Origin: Candidatus Eremiobacterota bacterium
GTDB taxonomy: Bacteria; Vulcanimicrobiota; CADAWZ01; Ess09-12
Length of the DNA stretch: 64,000 nt
Assembly: GCA_031082125.1 (NCBI GenBank)
Contig: JAVHLM010000009.1
Coordinates: forward strand, 152,372 to 216,371
Direction: 5' to 3'
The position numbers were made by a program, and so were the translations under genes. The notes below the pieces were generated by a model. That model made no database searches and was not told the DNA's origin. It saw only the letters and a list, made by a program, of their open reading frames with translations. Shown here piece by piece: positions 1 through 8,975 of the stretch. Within the stretch, counting starts at the first letter, position 1, and every line of letters starts with the position of its first letter.

Positions 1-342
1 CTCAAGGCGCTGAAGATCATCAGGACGCGCCTGGGCGAGCCCGATGCCTCGGGAAGGCAGAAGCCCGTCGATATCCCCGGCTCCGAATGGCTCCTGGAAG
101 TGGACACATGTATCGAGGCCATCGGCCAGGAGCCTGAAAAGGATTCTCCCCTGTGGTATCCCTCCGTCAAGGTCAGCGGCAAAAAGCTCATCACCGCTGA
201 CAGCGCCACAGGGAAAACATCGGCGAAGCGGATATACGCGGGGGGCGATGTTGTAAGGGGACCGGGCCTTATAGTGGAGGCAGTCAACGACGGCAAGACC
301 GCAGCAAAGGCCATCATAGCTGACCTGGGAAGCGAGGTGTAA
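1..342 (+). CDS. preT: PreT-type NAD(P)H:acceptor oxidoreductase subunit, C-terminal part
   Basis: Reading frame 1 is open from the first base, so the gene starts upstream of the window and only about 113 residues are seen. The visible part is the end of a GltD/PreT-like FAD/NAD-binding flavoprotein: the motif AIGQEP, then YAGGDVVRGPGLIVEAVNDG, followed by a helix rich in Lys and Ala. That glycine-rich segment binds FAD in the glutamate synthase small-subunit family. The next gene is preA, starting one base after this stop. In E. coli PreT and PreA form the NAD-dependent dihydropyrimidine dehydrogenase, and the same pairing is inferred here. A plain GltD-like protein cannot be excluded from the C-terminus alone. 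Confidence 0.85.
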   Translation, partial: LKALKIIRTRLGEPDASGRQKPVDIPGSEWLLEVDTCIEAIGQEPEKDSPLWYPSVKVSGKKLITADSATGKTSAKRIYAGGDVVRGPGLIVEAVNDGKTAAKAIIADLGSEV

Positions 343-343
343 A

Positions 344-1606
344 ATGAGCACGGCTGATCTCTCAATTGATTTCTGCGGCGTGAAGTTCCTGAATCCCTTC
401 ATGCTCTCCTCATCGCCGGTGGCGAACTGCGCCGAGATGGTGGGGCGCTCCTTCGATGCCGGGTGGGGCGGCGTATCCTACAAGACCATGGTGACCGACA
501 GGATCCCCATCATCCATCCCTCGCCAAGGATGCAAGGCTATGACTACGGCGACAAGAAGCTCGTGGGCCTCCAGAACGTGGAGCAGACAAGCGACAGGGG
601 CCTCAAGGCGAACCTCCTGGATATCATGTACCTGAAGAAGCACTGGCCCCGCCACATCGTCATGGCGAGCATAATGGGCTTCTCCAACCAGGAGTGGGCA
701 GACCTTGCCAGGGCCTGCACCGACGCGGGCGCCGACCTTCTGGAGCTCAACTTCTCGTGCCCCCACATGACTGTGGAAGGCTCGGGGGCAAAGGTAGGCC
801 AGTGCGAGCACCTCGTGGAAACATTCACGGAGACGGTGAGGAAGGTGACGAAGCTCCCCCTCGTGGCCAAGATGACGCCCAACATCACCGACATCACCAT
901 CCCCGCCCTCTATGCGAAAAAGGGTGGCGCCGACGGGATTGCCGCCATCAACACCGTGGCAGGCATATCGCAGATAGGCATTGATGACATGGTCATAAAG
1001 CCCAACGTCTTCGGGAAAGGCGCAATGAGCGGCTTCTCGGGACCTGCAGTGAAGCCCATAGGGCTGAAGATGATCGCCACTCTGGCCCTCAACAGGGAGC
1101 TTTGCCTGCCCCTCTCGGGAATGGGCGGCATAGAGACTTGGATTGACGCCCTGGAATACCTGCTGGTGGGAGCCTCGACCCTGCAGGTCACGACGGGGAT
1201 CATTCATTACGGCTACCGCATAGTCGAGGATATGATAGAAGGGCTTTCCGACTATATGGCGACACGGGGGATAAAAAACATAAAAGAGCTTGTGGGAAAA
1301 GGCCTCAAGAACATCTGCGAGCCCGACAAGTTTGACCTCACCAGGCAGGGAATCGCCAGGTACGACCTTGATCGCTGCTGCGGCTGCGGCCAGTGCTACA
1401 GAGTGTGCCACGACGCCGGCGGCCAGGCCCTCGAGTGGGACGTCGAAAAAAGAAGGCCCTCACTTGACGAGGACAAGTGCCTGAGCTGCATGGTCTGCAG
1501 CTTCGTCTGCCCTGTCCACGACCTCATCACCTACAAGGAGATGCCCCAGGGGTGGAAGCGCAAGGAGACCGTCACGCTGGGGAAAGAGATGGAGAAAGTG
1601 GGGTAG
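344..1606 (+). CDS. preA: NAD-dependent dihydropyrimidine dehydrogenase subunit PreA
   Basis: A 420-residue cytoplasmic flavo-iron-sulfur protein of typical PreA length. Residues 1-300 form a dihydroorotate-dehydrogenase-like FMN barrel, with ELNFSCPHM near residue 140, AKMTPNITDI, ADGIAAINTV and SGMGGIETW as in E. coli PreA. The C-terminus holds two [4Fe-4S] ferredoxin motifs, CCGCGQCYRVC and CLSCMVCSFVCPV. The expected reaction is NAD(H)-linked reduction of uracil or thymine to the 5,6-dihydropyrimidine, or the reverse. The start overlaps the end of preT in a GTGTAAAATG arrangement, with AGGTG as ribosome site, so the two are probably co-translated. Related dihydroorotate dehydrogenases lack this exact double ferredoxin tail, so confidence is high. 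Confidence 0.93.
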   Translation: MSTADLSIDFCGVKFLNPFMLSSSPVANCAEMVGRSFDAGWGGVSYKTMVTDRIPIIHPSPRMQGYDYGDKKLVGLQNVEQTSDRGLKANLLDIMYLKKHWPRHIVMASIMGFSNQEWADLARACTDAGADLLELNFSCPHMTVEGSGAKVGQCEHLVETFTETVRKVTKLPLVAKMTPNITDITIPALYAKKGGADGIAAINTVAGISQIGIDDMVIKPNVFGKGAMSGFSGPAVKPIGLKMIATLALNRELCLPLSGMGGIETWIDALEYLLVGASTLQVTTGIIHYGYRIVEDMIEGLSDYMATRGIKNIKELVGKGLKNICEPDKFDLTRQGIARYDLDRCCGCGQCYRVCHDAGGQALEWDVEKRRPSLDEDKCLSCMVCSFVCPVHDLITYKEMPQGWKRKETVTLGKEMEKVG

Positions 1607-1624
1607 CCTGGAAACGATACTGCA

Positions 1625-2008
1625 ATGAGTCGCTGGGAAGCGCTGAAACGTAACACGAAATGGGGAGACAGGATCCGGCTTGGCCTGCTGGCTCTGCTGT
1701 TCGCTGTTCTGATGATAGCAGCCCTCTTTCACCCTATGGCAAGGGCAATAGCTCTGGTGGTTCTGCTGGGATTCTGGGCTCCATGGCTTGTCCGGGACCT
1801 CCTCGCAGAGCATTGCGGCCCGGTGTCAAAGGTGCTGCGCGCTGCCGCCATCGTCCTGATAGGGCTCTCCTTTGCGGGAAGTGCAGTGATGAAGGCCGTC
1901 CCGAAAGACCTGGAGATGACATTCGCGCTGATCCTTTTCGGGATCCTGGGACTGTACACCGGCACCTATTTCTGGCTTCTCTCCGATGCCCGTGTCACCC
2001 GCCGGTGA
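1625..2008 (+). CDS. small membrane protein, unknown function
   Basis: A 127-residue hydrophobic protein with about four predicted membrane helices (roughly residues 18-38, 41-58, 69-87 and 94-117), a basic N-terminus and a basic tail. It lies 18 bases after preA on the same strand and may be carried in the same transcript, but no strong ribosome site precedes the ATG. I do not recognise a family. The alternating hydrophobic pattern and the absence of a better antisense candidate support it as real. Confidence 0.6.
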   Translation: MSRWEALKRNTKWGDRIRLGLLALLFAVLMIAALFHPMARAIALVVLLGFWAPWLVRDLLAEHCGPVSKVLRAAAIVLIGLSFAGSAVMKAVPKDLEMTFALILFGILGLYTGTYFWLLSDARVTRR

Positions 2009-2099
2009 GGGAGCATGGGAGGAGTGGCTTCCGCCATTTCAGCGGGGATGACTGACAGGGAAATCTGTGACAATTGACTGGCAGTACGCGGTAGTCTTG

Positions 2100-3584
2100 T
2101 CATTTCTTATGCTTCCTGAGGGAGTCGCGGGCTTCTTTTCCTATCATGCCTTCACTGTCGATTTCCCCGGCCTTCTTCCAGTCCCGAAAGGCCCTGGCAG
2201 TGTTCTTGAGCGCGAAGCAGGCATCGCCGCGGTTTTTGTAAACCTCGGCGTCGAGGGGATCAAGTTTAAGGGCCCCGTTGAAGTACTCCACTGCCTTCTT
2301 CCTGTCACCCTTAAGAGTGCATACCACCCCAAAATCATTCAATACAAGGGTGCTTTTCTTTTCAATGCCGAGAGCGCTCTCGCAGTCTTTGAGGGCCTGC
2401 CTGTAATTCTTCAGGCGGGCCCGGGCGACGCCGCGTTTGCTGTAAGATCCATATTTCAGGGGGCAGTTCTTCAGCGACTTATCAAGAGCCTCTATCGCCC
2501 CGCGATAATCCCTGGCATAGAGGAGGGCAAAACCCCGATACCAGAGGGCGACACTGTTATCGGGGACAAAATCGACTGCCTTTTTTGAATCCTCAAGCGC
2601 CTTGCCTGCCTTGCCCAGGTAGCAATAGACCATGCTCCTTATGGAATAGGCGGAAGCGTACCTGGAATCCAGTGCAATTGCCCTGTCAAGATCCGCCAGG
2701 GCCTCATTGAATCGATATGTGCGCGCATAGAGCAATCCCCGCATGGAGTAATTCGCTGCATTTTCGCCATGGAGCTCCAGAGCCTTGTTGAAATCCCTGA
2801 GGGCTGCCTCATAGTCATAGGTATAATAATATACCAATCCCCTGTCAATATAAAGCTCGCTGTATTTATCCGAAATTGAGAGAGCATCGTTGCAGGCCTT
2901 CAGGGCGCCAACGAAATCACCCCTGCCGGAAAGTATCGTTCCCTTCAGGGAAAGGTAAAAGGGACTCCGGGCAATCCCGAGCGCCTTGTCGATATCCTGC
3001 AAAGCCTTGTCATACTGATCCAGGCAGCAATAAACGTAAGCCCTGGCATGATAAGACTCGCTTCGGGACGGTTCAAGCGCCACCACCTGATTGGCATCCT
3101 TCAGGCACTCATCCAGTTTTCCCTTCCGGATGTTGATGTGCATGCGACTTTCATATCCCCCGGCGTTCCTGGGATTGAGCCTGATAGCCTCCCCGGCATC
3201 CCTGAGCGCCAGGTCAAACAGCCCTCTCTTCATATAAATTTTTGAACGGCAGCAATAAGCATTAAGATATCTGGCGTTGAGGGCTATGGCCTTGTCATAG
3301 TCTTCAAGAGCTTTTTCATCATCATGCCTCCAGGTCCATATTATCCCGCTCAACACATAGGTATAGGGATCGCGGCGGTTGAGGTTCCTGGCCTTCAGCG
3401 TCACTTCCATGGCCTTGTCCAGGTCCTGTGCTTCAATAAGCCTGCACGATTCGCGGCAGAGCAGGCGGAACTGATACCAGTTATTCACAAAGTAATAGCC
3501 AAGATACATGACAAAGAGAATTGCCATGAGAACTGGAAATGAAATCCTGCTTTTCCTCGATTCATTGCGAGAAGTAGCTTCCAT
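2100..3584 (-). CDS. membrane-anchored TPR-repeat protein
   Basis: A 494-residue protein with one N-terminal membrane helix (about residues 15-35) after a basic start, then about twelve 34-residue tetratricopeptide repeats running almost to the C-terminus. The repeats show the usual A-x-x-x-Y/F-x-x-A and L-x-P spacing, for example ALEDYDKAIALNARYLNAY. TPR arrays are protein-binding scaffolds; with the anchor, this one probably faces the periplasm. A GGGGGAA ribosome site precedes the ATG at 3584. A second protein of the same design is encoded at 6494-8140, so the two may be paralogues. No partner can be named. Confidence 0.88.
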   Translation of the reverse strand: MEATSRNESRKSRISFPVLMAILFVMYLGYYFVNNWYQFRLLCRESCRLIEAQDLDKAMEVTLKARNLNRRDPYTYVLSGIIWTWRHDDEKALEDYDKAIALNARYLNAYCCRSKIYMKRGLFDLALRDAGEAIRLNPRNAGGYESRMHINIRKGKLDECLKDANQVVALEPSRSESYHARAYVYCCLDQYDKALQDIDKALGIARSPFYLSLKGTILSGRGDFVGALKACNDALSISDKYSELYIDRGLVYYYTYDYEAALRDFNKALELHGENAANYSMRGLLYARTYRFNEALADLDRAIALDSRYASAYSIRSMVYCYLGKAGKALEDSKKAVDFVPDNSVALWYRGFALLYARDYRGAIEALDKSLKNCPLKYGSYSKRGVARARLKNYRQALKDCESALGIEKKSTLVLNDFGVVCTLKGDRKKAVEYFNGALKLDPLDAEVYKNRGDACFALKNTARAFRDWKKAGEIDSEGMIGKEARDSLRKHKK

Positions 3585-3651
3585 CGCTTCCCCCTGTTTT
3601 CAGTTCCTTTGTTCATTGAAAAAAGGAGCTCTGGTCCCTGCCGCCTGAATG

Positions 3652-3660
3652 ATTATAACA
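3652..3660 (-). promoter_or_regulatory. extended -10 promoter element for the TPR gene
   Basis: On the minus strand this reads TGTTATAAT, a consensus -10 with the TGn extension, about 70 bases upstream of the TPR protein start. No good -35 is seen at 17 bases, as is common for extended -10 promoters. Confidence 0.5.
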
Positions 3661-3700
3661 AAAAGAAGCCATTAAAACGCAGATGGACGGGACTATTCCC

Positions 3701-4462
3701 TTATTGAGCTCCTGATCTCTGAAGCAGCCGCTTGATATATCTCCCCAGGAGCATGACCTGGCTGTTATTGAGTTTCATAAACTCCGCACCCACATGATAT
3801 CGCATATCTGCCACATTGAGAGAGCTCCTCAGGATCTTCGCATAGCATTTCAGTACCGGAAGCTCTTCAAAGGTGCCTATATGAAGGGTCACCTTCTGCC
3901 CCACCTGGGGGGAATCTTCCCTCAGGCTCATCTTGATGCCTCCCAGGCTGATATCATAGACTGAGCCTTCAAATATGATATTCTCACCGGACTGGCATCT
4001 GAGGGGTATTTTTGACGGTACCCGGATTTCCTTCCGCCTCTGTTCCAGAGGGATTCCTGCCATACCGAAATTTTTCAGCACATAATGTACCCAGGAGTTA
4101 TCAAGAACCTCAGGCGCATCGGTGAAGCGGAATCCCGCTACATAATAATCATCGAGCTTCTTTTTTCTGCACCAGATGACCTCCACTGACACGCTTTCCA
4201 CATTGAAAGCATGAGCGGGAGCTTTAAAATCATTGGTGGCAATCTTGAACTGTGCGCCTTTCTCCAGTTTCCGGGGCACCGTGCAGCCAATCCCTGAGAC
4301 CTCCAGGTCTGTCACCTCACCCTGGAGGCAATTTCCCCCTCCGTCAGAAAGAATTACCTCTATATGGCATTTAATGCGTGGTACCTTTCTTCTGTCCTTG
4401 TAGAGGTCTTTTTGAATGCGAGGTCCGAGAACCACTTCCTTTATCCTGGCAAGCCAGCTCAT
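3701..4462 (-). CDS. tandem PilZ-domain protein
   Basis: A 253-residue soluble protein with two PilZ-like halves. The C-terminal half (about residues 140-245) keeps the c-di-GMP-binding signature: an RRKEIR box followed by DISLGG about 35 residues later. The N-terminal half has RRKVPR but DLEVSGIG where DxSxxG is expected, so it probably serves a structural or YcgR-N-like role. Known PilZ proteins bind c-di-GMP and act on motility, secretion or polysaccharide. An HD-GYP phosphodiesterase candidate lies at 16730-18793. The gene is monocistronic. The molecular target is unknown. Confidence 0.85.
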   Translation of the reverse strand: MSWLARIKEVVLGPRIQKDLYKDRRKVPRIKCHIEVILSDGGGNCLQGEVTDLEVSGIGCTVPRKLEKGAQFKIATNDFKAPAHAFNVESVSVEVIWCRKKKLDDYYVAGFRFTDAPEVLDNSWVHYVLKNFGMAGIPLEQRRKEIRVPSKIPLRCQSGENIIFEGSVYDISLGGIKMSLREDSPQVGQKVTLHIGTFEELPVLKCYAKILRSSLNVADMRYHVGAEFMKLNNSQVMLLGRYIKRLLQRSGAQ

Positions 4463-4622
4463 GAACTCCCCCTCCCGTTCCGGAAAATTCCCTCATTCCC
4501 CGGGCAGATTATTTCCCAGGTAGATCACTGCCTTTTATAAATTAGTGATGCCCTGCCAAGATCCTTTCTTTTCTCTCTCTGGCGATGCCTCACTCATCGG
4601 GTCCTGCATCGGGGAAATGGGC

Positions 4623-6308
4623 TCACCTTCTGCGGTCCCACTTCCCCTGGGAGCGCAGGTGCGCCACTATGGGAGCGGCCTTGTCCCTGAGGGCCATGTA
4701 GTCGGTCTTCCCCACCCTGTTCATCGGCATCTCGCCTGGGTTGATGACCTCGATATGGGCCGGCCTTGCATAGGAGGCGATATCCCTGCAGGCTTTTGAG
4801 ACCTCGCGGGCCGTGAATTCACATCCGGGGAGAGGCTCCACGAAGGCGATGACGGCCTCTGAGTAAAGTGCATGCTCAAAGCCGATGACCGCAGCCGAGG
4901 CCGCTTTCCCCTCGAGCTTTTTCATGATATGGTCCTCGATATACCCGGGAAAAACCTGGAATCCCTTGGGTTTGATAATGAGCTTGGAGCGTCCCTTGAG
5001 GTGAAGGCCCCTGTCATCATAGGAGCCCACGTCGCCGGTGTAGCAGAAGCCGTCGCGGGAGACGGTCTCGGCGGTGCTCTTCTCATCATTGAGATACCCG
5101 GGGAAGACCTGGGGTCCCGAGAAGCAGATCTCCCCTGTCTCGCCCGGGAGCTTTTCATCACCTGCCATCCCGTCAGGCCTCATAGGCTCGCGGATGCTCA
5201 AGGGGCAGAGTGGCGAGGCGTAGCCAAGGCCTTCGAAAATTCTCGAAGGCGTCGCGCCATGATCGGTGTAGGTGCAGAAACCGCCAAGCTCGGTAAGCCC
5301 CAGGCCCGTGCCTATGAAGGGCGCCATGACAGCCATTCTGTCGAGAAAGTCAAGGGATGCGGCCTGGCCGCCATAAACGGCGTACTTGAGGCTCGACAGG
5401 TCATAGTCTCCATAATTGGAGAGCTTCCACTGCAGGTTGAAAAGCGCCGGGATCTGGCCCATGAAGGTGACCCTGTGGGACTCGATGGCCTCAAGGCTTT
5501 TCTGGGCGTCAAAAACGGGGAGGATTACGGCCGTGCCGCCGGCGTAAATGATGGAGGCGAGCTGCTCGGTGATGCAGCCCACATGGGAAGCCGGGAGGTT
5601 TACAAGCATCCTGTCGCTCACCTTGAGGTCAAAGCACACGGAGATCCCTATATTCTGGATCAGGATGTTCTCATGGCAGAGGAGAGCCGCCTTGGGCATC
5701 CCCGTGGAGCCCGTCGTGAAGATTATCAGGCAGGGATCGCGCCTGGTGCACTTCATCCTCGCGTCATCGACGGCACTCTCCGGCACGGGCCCCGCCCCTG
5801 ATAGAAATCGGCGGAAGTGAAGGGCGCCGTCAAGAATGCCCTCGTCGTCCTGCTGGAACTGGACCCAGTGCTCCACCGAGGGAGAAGCCTTCATGAGCTC
5901 GCTCATGGTGTCGGTAAAGTCGGCCTGGGCGGTCCGGCCCAGGAAAAAATAGGCCCGGGGCTTCATTTTCTCAAAGCTGTAAAGGAGCTCACCCTTTTTC
6001 AGGCGGAGGTCCAGGGGGGCGGCGATAAGGCCCGTCCTGTAGCAGGCGTAGATGAGAAAAACATGTTCTTTCGACAGGGGAAGGGAAGTGGCGACGATAT
6101 CGCCTTTTTTCAGGCCATGGCCCCGCAGGATCGCGGCAAAAAAATTCACTGATTTCTCGAAGTTCTCCCAGGTAAGCTCTGTGCCTGTATGGGTCTCAAT
6201 GAACGCAACACTGCCTGGCAGGGCAGAGGCGTATTTTCTCACATAATCGGCAAGGTTCTCCTCAAGAGACCGGTATGATGCTTCGATAAGCTCCCTGTAT
6301 CTTTCCAT
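4623..6308 (-). CDS. AMP-binding acyl-CoA synthetase-like enzyme
   Basis: A 561-residue member of the adenylate-forming (ANL) superfamily. The P-loop motif is FTTGSTGMPKAALL near residue 195, the A5 region follows near GLGLTELGG, the A7 motif is YTGDVGSYDDRGLHLKGRSK, and the final catalytic lysine sits in NRVGKTDY close to the C-terminus. These enzymes activate a carboxylic acid with ATP and load it onto CoA or a carrier protein. No carrier domain or thioesterase is adjacent, so the substrate cannot be read from context. The TG(S/T)TG loop and all core motifs are intact. A GGGGAGGA ribosome site precedes the ATG and a promoter is visible upstream. A fatty-acyl-AMP ligase is the alternative. 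Confidence 0.9.
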   Translation of the reverse strand: MERYRELIEASYRSLEENLADYVRKYASALPGSVAFIETHTGTELTWENFEKSVNFFAAILRGHGLKKGDIVATSLPLSKEHVFLIYACYRTGLIAAPLDLRLKKGELLYSFEKMKPRAYFFLGRTAQADFTDTMSELMKASPSVEHWVQFQQDDEGILDGALHFRRFLSGAGPVPESAVDDARMKCTRRDPCLIIFTTGSTGMPKAALLCHENILIQNIGISVCFDLKVSDRMLVNLPASHVGCITEQLASIIYAGGTAVILPVFDAQKSLEAIESHRVTFMGQIPALFNLQWKLSNYGDYDLSSLKYAVYGGQAASLDFLDRMAVMAPFIGTGLGLTELGGFCTYTDHGATPSRIFEGLGYASPLCPLSIREPMRPDGMAGDEKLPGETGEICFSGPQVFPGYLNDEKSTAETVSRDGFCYTGDVGSYDDRGLHLKGRSKLIIKPKGFQVFPGYIEDHIMKKLEGKAASAAVIGFEHALYSEAVIAFVEPLPGCEFTAREVSKACRDIASYARPAHIEVINPGEMPMNRVGKTDYMALRDKAAPIVAHLRSQGKWDRRR

Positions 6309-6346
6309 TGCTCGTCCTCCCCGGGAAGTATGAAAACAGCATAAAA

Positions 6347-6375
6347 ACTATACCAGAAAAATTTCTCCCGCACAA
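6347..6375 (-). promoter_or_regulatory. sigma70-type promoter of the AMP-binding enzyme
   Basis: The minus strand shows TTGTGC (6375-6370), a 17-base spacer and TATAGT (6352-6347). The predicted transcript start leaves a leader of about 30 bases before the ATG at 6308. Confidence 0.55.
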
Positions 6376-6493
6376 GTAACAGGCACCTGAGGCGTGAGCC
6401 TCCTCTATGCGGCTCGCAGGAAGGATATGGCAGGACTGTTCCCTAATTTCTTAAAAAAGAGCCATCAGGGATCGCCTGAAAAGGAGCACTGCA

Positions 6494-8140
6494 ATGCCAA
6501 AGCCTGTCATCCTCGGACTCGTCATCCTCTGCGTGATACTCATCATATTTTTCATCATCAAAAGACTGGCCTCGCCAAAGCTTCTGAAAATCGACCTGGA
6601 AGGCCCCTTCATCCCTCCTCCCGCCGGGGAAGGCGCAAAGCCTCTCGATGAAAAAACGCCATGCATGCTCCTCCAGGACAATATCAGCGAGACGCTGAAA
6701 ATGGCAGAGCAGCATATTGAGAAGGGGGAGCTCGACCAGGCCTTCGCCCTTTACGAGGGACTCCTTCCCGCCTGCCCCTCCAATCCCGACGTGCTCAGGG
6801 GAAAGGGAGGGGTCCTCTTCCGCATGGGAAAGATTGACGAGGGCTTCATGGTGAATGAGGAGGCCCTCAGGCTCGACCCCGGCGAATACCGCACCTGGTT
6901 CAACAGGGGCATGTTCCTGATGCTGAAGGGCGATCCCGAAAACGCGGATAAGAGCTTCAGAAAAGCCACGGAGCTCAACCCTTACGATGTCCCCTCTTAC
7001 ATTCAGCGCGCATACTGCCTGGGCATCCTGGAGAGAATGGACGAGATGCTGGAGTGCTGCGACAGGGTCCTTACCCTGGAGCCTGACAATGTGCAGGCCC
7101 TGGTGCTCCGCGCCAAGACCATGAAAATGCCGGGCTCTGAGAAGGAGGCCCTCGAGACCATCGACAAAGCCCTGGCCATTGACGAATCCTCTTTCGAGGC
7201 CTGGAGATCCCGGGGGCTCATCCTTATCTCGCTGGGGGAGCTCCCCAGAGCCCTGGAGAGCCTCGACAGGGCCGTCAAGGAGAATCCCCGGTACTACATG
7301 TCGTGGTTTGACCGGGCCATGGTACTGGAGCGGATGGGAAGGTTCCGGGAGGCCCTCGGCTCTTTTGATAAAGCCCTGGAGAGCGAGCCAAGGTTTTTTC
7401 CTGCCCTCACCCACAGGGCCGTCTGCCTGGGCGAGCTCTCCATGCCGGAAGAGGCGCTGAAAGCCTTTGATGAAGTCCTCTCGCAGAAGCCTGATGACCT
7501 GGAGGCCCTCCACCAGAAGGCCTTACTCCTTTCAGGCACGGGCAGGCCCGCCGAAGCGCTCCCCCTCATTGAAAAGGTCATCAAGGTGGCAGGCCCTTCG
7601 GTTCCCCCTCTCTCTGCAAAAGCTACGATCCTAAGGAAGCTGGGACGGCTTGACGAAGCCCTGGCCACCGTGGAAGAGATCCTCTCCCTGGCTCCTGCAT
7701 CGGCGCCCATGCTGACCCGGAAGGGTCTCATTGCCGTTGAATTGAAGCTCTGGGATGATGCCATAGCCTCTTTTGACAGAGCACTTGAGCTGAATCCCCG
7801 GGATTTCTCGGCGTGGTCAAACAAGGGCGGCGCCCTCATAGAGCTTGGCCGTCTCGAGGAAGCTCTTGCCTGCGAAGAGAAGGCCCTCAAGCTCGACGCG
7901 AAGCACGCCGGCGTGTGGGCCAACAGGGGGACTGCCCTTTTCAGGCTCGAAAGATTCGATGAGGCCCTCTTCAGCTATGACAGGGCCCTGGTCCTGAACC
8001 CCCTTGACGACATGGTCCTTCTCTGGAAGGGAAAGACCCTGGAAAAAATGGGAAAAGGCGCCGAGGCGAAGCAATGCTTCGAAGAAGCGCTCCGCCTCAA
8101 CGCCCACAATGTAGAAGCAAGTGAAAGGCTCTCCTCCTAG
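6494..8140 (+). CDS. membrane-anchored TPR-repeat protein
   Basis: A 548-residue protein. Residues 4-24 are an N-terminal membrane helix (VILGLVILCVILIIFFII), followed by a Pro-rich linker and about thirteen TPR units filling residues 65-545. Repeats are regular, with NRGMFLMLKGDPENADKSF and WANRGTALFRLERFDEALFS as clear examples. A GGAG-type ribosome site lies before the ATG. The architecture is the same as the 2100-3584 product, which suggests lineage-specific expansion of scaffold proteins. The last four bases overlap the end of the convergent ABC permease gene. Its partners are unknown. Confidence 0.9.
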   Translation: MPKPVILGLVILCVILIIFFIIKRLASPKLLKIDLEGPFIPPPAGEGAKPLDEKTPCMLLQDNISETLKMAEQHIEKGELDQAFALYEGLLPACPSNPDVLRGKGGVLFRMGKIDEGFMVNEEALRLDPGEYRTWFNRGMFLMLKGDPENADKSFRKATELNPYDVPSYIQRAYCLGILERMDEMLECCDRVLTLEPDNVQALVLRAKTMKMPGSEKEALETIDKALAIDESSFEAWRSRGLILISLGELPRALESLDRAVKENPRYYMSWFDRAMVLERMGRFREALGSFDKALESEPRFFPALTHRAVCLGELSMPEEALKAFDEVLSQKPDDLEALHQKALLLSGTGRPAEALPLIEKVIKVAGPSVPPLSAKATILRKLGRLDEALATVEEILSLAPASAPMLTRKGLIAVELKLWDDAIASFDRALELNPRDFSAWSNKGGALIELGRLEEALACEEKALKLDAKHAGVWANRGTALFRLERFDEALFSYDRALVLNPLDDMVLLWKGKTLEKMGKGAEAKQCFEEALRLNAHNVEASERLSS

Positions 8141-8931
8141 CCGCTCCTCGAGAGCTTCCCCTTGCTCCTCGCGTAGCGCACACCGGCCAGAAAAGCGCCG
8201 TAGCCTGCCGTCATCAGCACTGCGCCCATCAGGGCAAGGAGCAGGAAATACCAGCCAAGCTCCCTGAATCCCGCGCCATGAAGCAGGGCGGCACGCATCG
8301 CCCTGAGGGTGTACGTAGCCGGCGAGAGGTGGGACAGCGGCTGAAGCCACGCGGGGAGCACCCCCACTTCATAGTACACGCCCGACACCAGCAGTATCAC
8401 TGCCTGTAAGATATGGGTGGCCTGGGGCCCCTTTTCCGGCGAAAGAAGCGGGAGTACCGCTCCCAGGAAGCCGAGTCCGATGAATGAAAGGCTCGACACC
8501 GCCAGAATTGCGCAGGCGGCAGGCACGTTGGCCTTTGCAAGCGAGAGATCCAGGAACTGCGCCACTACCATCAGGATAATCACTGTGCGCATAAGGCCAT
8601 AAAGTATCGTAGAGATCGACGTTCCCAGAAGGTACGTTATTCGCCTTACCGGCGCCATGAGAGTGTACTCGATGGTGCCCTCCCAGCGCTCCCAGGCAAC
8701 AGCTTCGCTGATTTCATGGAAAAGGAGCGAGAGAAATCCCCAGAGCACAGCGCCCACCACAAGATAGAGCACTTTCTCTGAATCTCCCATTGCCACCCCG
8801 ATAAAGGCAATAGAAAGGGCATTCACTACGGTGTAGGTGAGAAATACAAGTTCCCACGCCATATAGCGTTTCATAAGATGTAAATTTCTTTCAATAAAGG
8901 CATAGGATGCCTTCAATTCAGACGATACCAT
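8137..8931 (-). CDS. ABC-2 type exporter, membrane subunit
   Basis: A 264-residue integral membrane protein with about six helices and the ABC-2 family pattern: an amphipathic N-terminus, then a central block with SPEKGPQATHILQAVILLVSG and YYEVGVLPAWLQPLSHLSPATY. I place the start at the ATG at 8931 because GGAGGTGA lies seven bases upstream; a longer frame from 8970 would put that ribosome site inside the gene. It is 44 bases downstream of the ATPase gene and forms a two-gene exporter with it. Such transporters move lipids, polysaccharides or drugs; the substrate is not readable. Confidence 0.9.
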   Translation of the reverse strand: MVSSELKASYAFIERNLHLMKRYMAWELVFLTYTVVNALSIAFIGVAMGDSEKVLYLVVGAVLWGFLSLLFHEISEAVAWERWEGTIEYTLMAPVRRITYLLGTSISTILYGLMRTVIILMVVAQFLDLSLAKANVPAACAILAVSSLSFIGLGFLGAVLPLLSPEKGPQATHILQAVILLVSGVYYEVGVLPAWLQPLSHLSPATYTLRAMRAALLHGAGFRELGWYFLLLALMGAVLMTAGYGAFLAGVRYARSKGKLSRSG

Positions 8932-8975
8932 CACGTCACCTCCTTCATTGAGCGATGCCGGAAAGCACAAGGCCG

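Noticed and set aside
410..1411. 333-codon open frame opposite preA
   Set aside because: It mirrors the GC-rich codons of preA, has no domain and no ribosome site, and preA itself has full homology on the other strand.
6443..7513. 356-codon frame opposite the second TPR protein
   Set aside because: TPR repeats on the plus strand explain the region; the minus-strand frame is a shadow of the repeat pattern.
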